The notes below the pieces were generated by a model. That model saw only the letters and a program-made list of their open reading frames with translations. It did not search any database and was not told the DNA's origin. Both the position numbers and the translations under genes were made by a program. From an uncultured Kiritimatiellota bacterium (lineage in GTDB: Bacteria > Verrucomicrobiota > Kiritimatiellia > RFP12 > UBA1067): a stretch of DNA of 40,059 nucleotides. How positions within the stretch are numbered: position 1 is the stretch's first letter; each line of letters starts with the position of its first letter. The DNA is taken from positions 1 through 40,059 of the forward strand of contig CAKUCX010000027.1 of assembly GCA_934643865.1 (NCBI GenBank), in the 5' to 3' direction. This document shows positions 6,993 through 14,700 of this stretch, one piece after another.

Positions 6993-8078
6993 CTAGCCGC
7001 GCGGGCGCAGCGGCACGTCGCGTACGAAGCGGCGCGCGGGCAGGCGCGTGTAGACAACCGCGCCGTTGCGCTCCTCGGCGACGGCGCGGTCGTAGACCGT
7101 GAAGCGCGCATGGTCCGCATGGATCTCGACGACGGCGAAGGCGCCCTTCTCGGACGTCACCGTTCCGCCGTTCACGTCCGCGAGCGGCCCCGCGCGCCCG
7201 ACGGGCCACGCATCGTTGTGTTCGTGCCCGTTGATGAAGAGGTCGCAGCCGTAGCGCGCGCACAGCGCAAGCAGCCGGCGGCGGTTGTCGTTCTGCCGGT
7301 TCGACGGGCAGGCGTCGATGATCGGATGGACGAAATCGCGCCCCGCCGGCGCGATCGCCCAGTGGCAGAAGAGGACGATGTGCCGGATCGCCGGATCGGC
7401 CGCCGCAGCCGCCATCTCGCGTTCGAGGAAGGCGAGCGTTGCGTCGGAGATCGCGCCCGTCGAGTGGTACTTCTTCCCGGGTGGCGGCGGCAGCCCCACG
7501 TAGGAGGCGAAAAACGCGAGGAAGCGCGTGTCGCCGCACGTGAAGGCGCAGTCGCGGTGGAAGTCGGCGACGCCCGTGTCGTGGTTGCCCTGGATCGCAA
7601 TCGCGCGCGACGTGAGCGGCGGCGGCGTCACGTCAAACGGCTTCTGCCCGCGCCCCAGGTTCTCGCGGCACGTCCACGGACGCGAGACGAAGCGGAAGGA
7701 CGACAGGTCGCATCCCAGCGACCGCGTGTGGACGTCGAGCGTCGCAAGCGTCCGCCGCCAGATCGCAAGTTCCGCGTCCAGCTCCGCCTGCGCGCGCGAG
7801 TAGCCCGTGTTGAGCTGGTCGCCGCAGAAGAAGGCGAAATCGACGTCGCGGCAGAAGGGGTCTTCGTTGATAAAGGCGTAGGTCCGCACGAGCGCGGCGT
7901 GGTTGCCCGGCTTCCAGCACGTGTAGACCGGATGGTCGTGTTCCCAGAAGTCGCGCTCGATGTGCGTGTCGCTCATGAAGAGGAACTTCACCGGGCGGCC
8001 CGGCGGCACCGCCGCCGCGCGCCCCGCAAGGGCGCCGAACGCCGCCGCGCCCGCCAGGAACCTGCGCCGTCCGGTCAT
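6993..8078 (-). CDS. Tat-exported metallophosphoesterase (calcineurin-like)
   Basis: A 361-residue calcineurin-like phosphoesterase. All metal-binding blocks are visible in order: SDTHIE, then CGDQLNTG, QGNHDTG, FCHW and NGHEHND near the C-terminal third. The N terminus carries the twin-arginine-type signal GRRRFLAGAAAFGALAGRAAA, so the folded metalloenzyme is probably exported by Tat. The start is fixed by an excellent Shine-Dalgarno (GGAGGAGGGGG) and by the ATGA overlap with the upstream gene; the much longer in-frame reading is rejected. Its co-translation with the 605-residue exported protein suggests they act on the same extracellular substrate. The natural phosphoester substrate cannot be read from the sequence. 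Confidence 0.85.
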   Translation of the reverse strand: MTGRRRFLAGAAAFGALAGRAAAVPPGRPVKFLFMSDTHIERDFWEHDHPVYTCWKPGNHAALVRTYAFINEDPFCRDVDFAFFCGDQLNTGYSRAQAELDAELAIWRRTLATLDVHTRSLGCDLSSFRFVSRPWTCRENLGRGQKPFDVTPPPLTSRAIAIQGNHDTGVADFHRDCAFTCGDTRFLAFFASYVGLPPPPGKKYHSTGAISDATLAFLEREMAAAAADPAIRHIVLFCHWAIAPAGRDFVHPIIDACPSNRQNDNRRRLLALCARYGCDLFINGHEHNDAWPVGRAGPLADVNGGTVTSEKGAFAVVEIHADHARFTVYDRAVAEERNGAVVYTRLPARRFVRDVPLRPRG

Positions 8079-9892
8079 CGCGCCCCCTCCTCCTGAAGGT
8101 CCCTGCGGAACGGCACGAGCGCGGAGACGACGCGCAGCGGGCTCGCCCCGCGCGCCTCGTAGCGGCGCGAGAAGCCGTTGCGGTTTCCGTACAGCCGCTT
8201 CGTGTCCACCACTTCGCCCGTCGTCTCCGTCCGGCTCGTCCACCCGCCGAAGCCCACCTCCAGCGTGTGCGCGGACGCGCGGATCGCCGTGTGCGTCTCA
8301 CCGTCGAAGGCGAAGGCCGGCAGCGTGAGCGCAAGTTCCTCGCCGGGCGCGCCCGTGAGCGTGAGCGTCAGGCCCGTCGGGGCGAGGTCGAGGTCCCAGA
8401 CGAGCGGGGGACGGCCCGCACGCCCCACCTCCACGACCGCGCGCGCGCGGTCGCCCGCCGCCTTGAGCGTGCGCACCGCGTAGGGGCCCGCGTCGGCATA
8501 CGCCCAGCCCTCCGCCGTCCTCCAGCCCGGCAGGACCGCAAGCGGCGTCGCGTTCGTGAGGCCCGTCTCATAGCCCGGCTTGCGCGCCGCACCGTCCGGG
8601 AACGGCACGGAGAGCGCGAGCATCGGCGGCACGCCGCGCCGCTGGATGCGCCCCACGCCGTTCGCGTCGTAGGGCGCGTCGCACGCCGTGTCCAGCTGCA
8701 CGCCGTAGTCGCCCGCCCGCAGGAACACGCGGTGGAAGGCGGGCGAGGTCTGGAAGACCGTCGCGGCGGGCGTCTCGTCGGCGGCGGGAATCGACTCGTC
8801 CGCGAAGAGGCATCCAAGCCACGCCCACGACCCCATCGTCACCATGTACTTGTCGAAGTAGCCGTAGCCCTCGCACCCCTGGCGCGTCGCGAGCGGGAAG
8901 CGGTTCTTGATGTGGCGGTAGTCCGGCTGGCCCAGCCAGTAACCGAGCGAATCGACGGCCCGCCGCGCCGCCAGGCGGAACCGCGCCGCCGTCTCCCTGT
9001 CGCCCCGCCGCTTGAACCAGGCCGCATACCATTCGCACACCGCCGCGTAGAAGCTCTCGCAGTGGAGGAACTGGTTGCTCCGCCCGCCGTAGGGCAGCTC
9101 GCCCGTCGCGGCCTGCATGAGGAGCGTCGGCTCGGCGGCCCGGAGCAGCCGCTCCTCCAGGGCCGCGCGCGAGGGCCCGTCGTAGCCATACGAGAGGGCG
9201 GTCATGAACTGGAGGCGCGTGACGGCGTCGTACACCATCGGCTCGTGCGGGTCGCGGTACATGCCGTTCACGTCGAAGAAGCGCAGCTGGTCCGAGATGT
9301 GGCGCTCCACGTAGGCGGCGCATCCGCCAAGCCCCGCGAAGACGCGCAGCTGCTCGCTCGCGGCGCCGAAGACGGCCCAGTTGTGGGCGACGGGGTCGCC
9401 CGGGCGCGGCTGGCAGCTGTAGGTCGTCTCGGGGACGGCCCGGCGGATGTCCGCCCGCCAGGCCTCCGTCACCGCCGCAGGGTAGACCTTCGCCTTCTCG
9501 ACGGCGAGGAGGCAGAGGACGATCTCCTTGACGGAGAAGTCGTTCCCGACGCCATGCGCGCGCTTCCCGTTCCGCCGCGCGGCCTCCAGGGCCGTCGCCA
9601 TCTGCGCGCAGCAGGTGTCCATCATCGCGCGGAAGAGGGCGCGGTCCGCCGGGCGCCGCCCATGCGCGACGAGGACGCCGAGGTTCGCGGCGAGCCGCGG
9701 GAAGCCGTGTTCGAGGATGCCCTCCTTCTGCACCCGCGCGTGGTAGGCGCGGATGTGATCCGGCGTGTACGCCCCCACCGCCGCCTCGACGAGATCGAGG
9801 TATTCGCCCTTCGAGACGCCCGTCGCCGCCCGGCCCGCCAAGGCAAGGCCGCACAGCGCACCGATCATGACAAGATGCCGCATGGCCCGCAT
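8075..9892 (-). CDS. Exported protein of unassigned family, possibly an alpha-toroid glycan-degrading enzyme
   Basis: A 605-residue protein with a signal peptide (about residues 4-23, cleavage near GRAATG). The N-terminal two thirds are rich in amphipathic helices, Trp and Tyr, as in (alpha/alpha)6-toroid polysaccharide lyases and glycosidases. The C-terminal third, from about residue 390, looks like a beta-sandwich. Conserved-looking stretches are SNQFLHCESFYAAVCEWY, HIKNRFPLATRQGCEGYGYF and YGVQLDTACDAPYDANG. This layout recalls heparinase II/III-like enzymes, but no catalytic residue can be assigned with confidence. The gene lies 51 bp downstream of fadL with a GGAGGG ribosome-binding site, and overlaps the phosphoesterase by 4 bp. 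Confidence 0.8.
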   Translation of the reverse strand: MRAMRHLVMIGALCGLALAGRAATGVSKGEYLDLVEAAVGAYTPDHIRAYHARVQKEGILEHGFPRLAANLGVLVAHGRRPADRALFRAMMDTCCAQMATALEAARRNGKRAHGVGNDFSVKEIVLCLLAVEKAKVYPAAVTEAWRADIRRAVPETTYSCQPRPGDPVAHNWAVFGAASEQLRVFAGLGGCAAYVERHISDQLRFFDVNGMYRDPHEPMVYDAVTRLQFMTALSYGYDGPSRAALEERLLRAAEPTLLMQAATGELPYGGRSNQFLHCESFYAAVCEWYAAWFKRRGDRETAARFRLAARRAVDSLGYWLGQPDYRHIKNRFPLATRQGCEGYGYFDKYMVTMGSWAWLGCLFADESIPAADETPAATVFQTSPAFHRVFLRAGDYGVQLDTACDAPYDANGVGRIQRRGVPPMLALSVPFPDGAARKPGYETGLTNATPLAVLPGWRTAEGWAYADAGPYAVRTLKAAGDRARAVVEVGRAGRPPLVWDLDLAPTGLTLTLTGAPGEELALTLPAFAFDGETHTAIRASAHTLEVGFGGWTSRTETTGEVVDTKRLYGNRNGFSRRYEARGASPLRVVSALVPFRRDLQEEGAR

Positions 9893-9943
9893 TCTAGCAA
9901 ATCCCTCCGCGAACCGTCAAAACGCGCGCGCCGCCCCGCCGGA

Positions 9944-11335
9944 TCAGAACTGGTAGGAAACGGTCGTGGCCACGGCGTGCGAGAGGCCGTCCTTCGTCTC
10001 GAACTTGTACGCATTGCCGAGGTCGTCCTTCACGCCCAGCGACTCGCCCGCCATGAACACAAGCCCGTAGCTCACCGACAGGTCGAACGGCCCGAGCTTG
10101 TAGCCGAAGCCGACGGTGCCGATCTGGCGGTCGCCGGGCGGCAGCATCGTCGTGCCGTGGTACTTGCTGCACGGATCCTGGTCCCAGACGTAGGAGACCA
10201 TGAACGTCAGCGCCTCGGTGAGGTCGTACGCCGCGCCGAAGCCGATGCGCCAGGTGTCGTTCCACTTGAGCGGCACGTCCTTGTCGTTGTCGCCGGGCAG
10301 GTTGAAGTGCAGGTTCTGGATGCAGGACCACTGCGTCCAAACGGCCGCGACGCCCAGGTGGAGCCGGTCGGTCGCGTCGTAGTTGAGGCCCATCGTGAGC
10401 GACTGCGGCAGGCGCAGCGCGCAGGACGCCGCCCCGTCGGCGCTGTCCGCGCCGTCCCTGACCTGGCGGTGCGCCTGGGCAACCGCCTCCGGATAGGCCG
10501 CGCTGTAGTACTGGTCGTAGTACCGCTGGTAGATCGGCCCCATGCCCGGATTCAGCCCCGCGCCCGCCAGGGCCGCCCTGACGCCCTTGTCCACCTGGGC
10601 CGCGACGGCGGCGTCATCGTAGCCCCGCACGCGCGTGTGGTTGTAGCCCTTCACCTTCGTATCAACGTACGACTTGTACATCACGCCGGCGGAGAGCCGC
10701 TCGGTGATGTCGTACTTCGTCGAGATCTCCCAGCCCCAGTCGAGCATCCCGTTGTCGCCTTTGAGATGGTCGCGCACCGTGCCGTAGTTTTCGCCGTCCC
10801 GCGCCGCCATCTTGTCGGAGTACTGGTCGAACGAGAAGTACATCAGGCGGAAGCCCGCCGCGACCGACCAGTCCTCCGTCACCTTGTAGGCGAGGTTCGG
10901 GTTGAGCGTGAGGCCCATGATCGTCGTCTTGCGCGTGTCCCACGCGAGCGGCCAGCTCTGGTCATAGCAGGAGCCGAGGCCGTACTCCGGCGCGAAGCCG
11001 AGGCCGAACGCGAAGTCGTAGGGCAGCTCCTGCGCCAGGTAGGCGTGCGGAAGCACGAAGCAGCCTGCATCCATCTTGCGCCCGCGCCGGCCGTTGATGT
11101 ACGTGTCCGCCGTCGGATGCTCCGTCGTCATGCCGACCGTGACGACCGTGCCCGTCAGGTCGGTGAGCGTCGCGGGGTTGTAGAAGTTCGCCGAGGCGTC
11201 CACCGCACGGCCCATCACGGCGCCGCCCAGCGCGTTTCCTCGTGCAGAGCCTTCATAGAGGGCAAATCCAGCCGAAAAAGCCGAAAAACAAAAAGAAAAA
11301 GCGACAAATGCCACGATTTCAGATTTCTGCGTCAT
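9944..11335 (-). CDS. OmpP1/FadL family outer-membrane transporter
   Basis: A 463-residue outer-membrane beta-barrel of the FadL/TodX family, which imports hydrophobic molecules such as long-chain fatty acids. It has a signal peptide (residues 1-22), the family's N-terminal hatch-like segment GFALYEGSARGNALGGA, an NPATL motif just after it, many alternating beta-strand segments rich in Trp and Tyr, and a terminal Phe (SYQF) typical of BAM-inserted porins. A long Tyr-rich insertion around residues 265-300 (RYYDQYYSAAYPEA) probably forms an extracellular loop. The start follows an AAGGA ribosome-binding site and a good promoter at 11,369-11,397. It appears to lead an operon with the next two genes. 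Substrate unknown. Confidence 0.9.
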   Translation of the reverse strand: MTQKSEIVAFVAFSFCFSAFSAGFALYEGSARGNALGGAVMGRAVDASANFYNPATLTDLTGTVVTVGMTTEHPTADTYINGRRGRKMDAGCFVLPHAYLAQELPYDFAFGLGFAPEYGLGSCYDQSWPLAWDTRKTTIMGLTLNPNLAYKVTEDWSVAAGFRLMYFSFDQYSDKMAARDGENYGTVRDHLKGDNGMLDWGWEISTKYDITERLSAGVMYKSYVDTKVKGYNHTRVRGYDDAAVAAQVDKGVRAALAGAGLNPGMGPIYQRYYDQYYSAAYPEAVAQAHRQVRDGADSADGAASCALRLPQSLTMGLNYDATDRLHLGVAAVWTQWSCIQNLHFNLPGDNDKDVPLKWNDTWRIGFGAAYDLTEALTFMVSYVWDQDPCSKYHGTTMLPPGDRQIGTVGFGYKLGPFDLSVSYGLVFMAGESLGVKDDLGNAYKFETKDGLSHAVATTVSYQF

Positions 11336-11368
11336 CTCAATGTCCTTCTCTGTTCAATGATTTGAGAC

Positions 11369-11397
11369 AATATAACAAATTCTGTCGCAATGTTCAA
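11369..11397 (-). promoter_or_regulatory. Predicted sigma-70-type promoter of the fadL operon
   Basis: TTGAAC (11392-11397) and TATATT (11369-11374) on the minus strand with a 17-base spacer, about 35 bp upstream of the fadL ATG. This AT-rich stretch stands out from its GC-rich surroundings. Confidence 0.65.
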
Positions 11398-11417
11398 GCG
11401 AGATCTGTCGCACCACC

Positions 11418-11537
11418 GGATGCTTGGCAGTCAATTTTCTGAAGACCTCCAAAATCAGGTCAGACCTAATTTTGGAGGTCGGCCCCGCCGCGCACACATG
11501 GTAGGGCGCGACGTCCTCGGCGCGCCGCGCACACGGG
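11418..11537. repeat. 120-bp repeat block, copy 1 (contains one 37-bp REP)
   Basis: Nearly identical to 16,660-16,779: I see two mismatches, both in the first 25 bases. The block comprises a left flank starting GGATGCTTGGCAG, the 37-bp inverted repeat at 11,444-11,480 and about 57 bp of common right flank. Both copies lie just upstream of a minus-strand gene and next to a broken gene fragment. Confidence 0.9.
11444..11480 (+). repeat. 37-bp REP-like inverted repeat, copy 1
   Basis: Two 18-base arms, GACCTCCAAAATCAGGTC and GACCTAATTTTGGAGGTC, are separated by a single A and pair with one mismatch. Each arm ends in CCTCC or GGAGG, so the hairpin pairs a Shine-Dalgarno with its own complement. 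The same repeat flanks the RAYT transposase gene at 17,486-18,568. Confidence 0.9.
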
Positions 11538-11560
11538 AACGCCATCGGGGACAGCATCGA

Positions 11561-11589
11561 GGGGGGACAGGGGGACTGACCCCTTGCCC
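11561..11589. repeat. Short G-rich intergenic motif, copy 1
   Basis: Carries GGACAGGGGGACTGACCCCTT. A close relative is at 18,773-18,799, and a shorter one (GGACAGGGGCGAC) at 17,418-17,430. All three lie in the repeat-rich zone, suggesting a second small dispersed repeat family. Confidence 0.5.
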
Positions 11590-11591
11590 TT

Positions 11592-11780
11592 GCCTCCCAC
11601 GTCATCCGCGCCATGGGCGTGCCCTTCATCGCCGTCCACGGCTCGGTGCGCTTCTCCCTCTCGCGCTACAACACGATGGAGGAGGTCGACTACGTGCTGG
11701 AGAAGCTGCCGCCGATCATCAGGGACCTGCGCGCGCTCTCGCCGTTCGGTCCCGACCGGGACCCGACGACGTACAAGTAG
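11592..11780 (+). pseudogene. nifS: 3' fragment of a NifS/IscS-type cysteine desulfurase
   Basis: A plus-strand reading frame of 62 codons ending in TAG encodes the C terminus of a cysteine desulfurase. It begins ASHVIRAMGVPFIAVHGS, then shows the family's RFSLSRYNTMEEVDYVLEKL segment and a PPIIRDLRALSPF tail. NifS/IscS are PLP enzymes of about 400 residues that supply sulfur for Fe-S clusters. Here only about the last 60 residues survive, and the active-site Cys loop and PLP lysine are missing. The homology stops right after the G-rich motif at 11,561-11,589, which follows the 120-bp repeat block. It is one of the few plus-strand features and ends 4 bp short of the convergent beta-helix gene. 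No start codon or promoter is evident, so it is treated as a remnant. Confidence 0.75.
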
Positions 11781-11784
11781 GCTC

Positions 11785-14700
11785 TCAGCGGAAGATGATG
11801 GCCGAGCCCATCCGCCGCGCGTGCGCGACGACGAGCAGGCCATCCGCCACCTCTTCCGCCACAACCTCAACCTTCCAGCCGCGCCCGAACGCGGCGGCGG
11901 CGTCGAGCCGCACGCGCGCGAGGGCCGTCTCGGCGTCGGCCGCCGTCGCGCCCTTGAAGCGCACGAGGTTCACCGTGACCTTCGCGCCCGACGCGGCGGA
12001 CGGCAGCGCCCCCGGGCGGACGTCCAGCGCACCGTTGCCGTCCCCGTTCGGAAGAATCGCGTCGAGCGCCCGCACCGTCATGCCCTCCGGCGCATCGACG
12101 CGCCAGATGGCCCCCGCGAACCCCTGCAGCGACGCCTGCGCAACCGCGTCCGCCGCGCCGACGGCCAACACGCCCTGGACGTCCTGGTTGCGGATGACAC
12201 CGCTGAACGCATTCGTCGGACAGCAGAGCACGAGCGTTCCAGCCCCCGTCTTGCGCAGGGACGTGGTGCCCGAAATGAGGTTCGAGATGACGAGCGTCTG
12301 CCCCTCCTCGACGCGGATGCGCCCGCCGTCCATCTGCTGCGCGGCGTCGCCCGCGCCGAACGTGATGCCGCGCGTCGGGTCGCGCATCACGTAGGAGGCG
12401 CTGCAGCGGAGCGTCGCGTTCGACGTGAAGAGCAGACGGTCCGCACGGAACGCCGCCGCCGGGCCGCCCATCGCCCGCTCGTCCGCGAAGTCCACGCAGA
12501 CGGCGCGCTGGAAGAGTTCCACGCCGCCCGTAAACGCCGTGTTGTCGCCCGTCACGCGGTAGAAGGTCGTCGGCATCTCCGCCGTGCCGTTTGACGTGTG
12601 GTAGTAACGGAAGCGGAGGTCACCCGTCCCCTTCAGCATCGCTTCGAGGTTGAGCGTGCGCGTCGCCCCGCCGTTCTCGATCTCGAAGGAGAACGGCGTC
12701 CCCTTCGCCGCGTAGACCGTCGCCGTGCCGCAGAGGCGGTTCGCGTCGCCGTCGTTGCGCGTGGAGAGGATGCCGTCCGAGAAGAGGCGCAGGTCCTCCA
12801 CGCGCGCCGTCAGGCCATTGATCGCGAAGTCGCCGCCCCGCGTGATCGAAAGCGACTGCCCGGCGAACGTCTCGCCGTCGCTGCGGACGGAGCGCCGCAG
12901 GAGCCTGCCCGCCGCCACGCGGTAGTTGCAGGCGGCGTGCGGCGCGGCCCCGTCGCTCCACCACCCCTTCGACGCCCAGGAGTCCGCGCCGTTGCCGTCC
13001 TGGCCCAGCAGGTCCACCACGGGTGCGCTCGTCTGCACGAAGACGAGCGTGGGGACGCCGCCGACGTCCGCCACCTCGAAGTTCCCCCGCACGAGGGCGT
13101 TGAGGAATTCGTCGTGGCAGGCGACCGTGAAGTCCGCCGCCGTCACATCCCTCCCCAGGTTCGCCGCCGAGAAAAGCGACACGCGCGTCCCGGCGGGCGT
13201 GTCGGACGGATAGCGGTCGAAGACGATCGGGATCGGCCCCGCCGTCCGCTTCGCCACGTTGCCCGCGACGCGCACGAAGTCGTTCGTGACCGTCCCGTCC
13301 TCCCGCTTCACGACGCTCAGCACGAGAGAGCCGCCCTCCTCGACCGTCAGGGACGCCATGCCGAGCGCGCCCACGGCGCTTTCCATCGTCAGGAAGCCCA
13401 GCCGGAGGCTGCCGCCCGCCTTCAGCGTGACGGGGCCCACCCCGTCCGACGTGTCCACGAGCGCGGCGTCATGCAGTTCAATCGGCAGGTCCGTCTGCCG
13501 GTAGCCGGGGTAGACGCGCAGGGAGGCCCCCGCCTCGGCGACGATCTTCTCGACGCCCGAGAACGCCACGTCGTCCAGTGCGACCGCCGCGCCGGGCGCC
13601 ACGCGGACGACGCTCGCGCCCGTGCCCGTCACCGAGCCGCCCCGCCCGAAGTAGAACCCCTCGCCCGGCCGCCGCCCGCTGATCTCCGCCGCGCCCGTCG
13701 GCGCCAGGCGCGCCGCGCCCTCCAGCGCGAGCGCGTAGCCGTTCGTGAACGCAAGCCCCGCGCCGGCGAGCGTCATGCCGTCGCCCAGCGTGACCTTGGC
13801 GCCGTCCGCGACGGGCGCGCCGAGGGCGGCGGACGAGCCGAAGCCCAGGCGCCATGCCGTGACTTCGCCGCCCTCCGACGTCGCGGCGAAGCGGCCGCGG
13901 TAGGCGGCGTTGTCCCCCGTGAAGAAGCACTGGAAGCCGCAGCCGACCGAATCGCCCTCGCCCTCCGTGCGCGCCATGCGCACATATGCGTCGGCGGCCC
14001 CGCGCAGCGCGGCGGAGACGGCGAACACGCGGGTGCCGACGGCGCCGGACCCCGTGAGGACCGTCGGCGCCTCGGCCGTCCCCCGCACGTCCACCGTGCC
14101 GCCGATGCCCATCGTCCACGGGGCGCCCGACCGGCCGCACCCGTGCGCGAGGCGGCAGTCGAAGAGCACCCAGTTGGCCGTCGCCGTGGAACTGTCCGCG
14201 TGCTTGAGGTTCGCCCTGCCGCCGTTGAAGACGAGCGACTCCCCGGCGAAGGGCGCCGGCGCACGGTTGTCCGGCGTGCGCAGCAGCGTGTTCGTCGGCA
14301 CGAAGTAGAACCCGCCGGGCGCCGGCGCGCGGCCGTCGCTCCACTGGAGCGGCGTGTTCCACGACGTCGTCATCCCGCCGTTCACGCCCGTGAGCGCGAT
14401 CAGCTCGGTCTGCGCGTCGGAGGGGGCGACCTTGTTGGACGGCATGATCGCCCTGACTGCGCCAAACCAGGCCTGCGCGAGCGCCGCGTAGCCGGCGTCG
14501 TTCGGGTGGACGCCATCCGCCAGCTGGTCCGCCGAGACGGCGGCGTGCAGGTCGAGGAACGCGACGCGCCGGCCGAGTGCGCGGCGGCTGCGCACGATCT
14601 CCTCGACGAACGGGTTGAACTGTTCGTCGATGGCGGTATTGTACGCCGCCTCGTCCGTGCGCGGGAGAAGCGTCGTCACGACGACCCACGTGGCGGGGCG

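Noticed and set aside
8267..11365. 1,032-codon plus-strand open frame opposite fadL and the 605-residue gene
   Set aside because: Arg-rich low-complexity translation crossing two well-supported genes; an antisense shadow.
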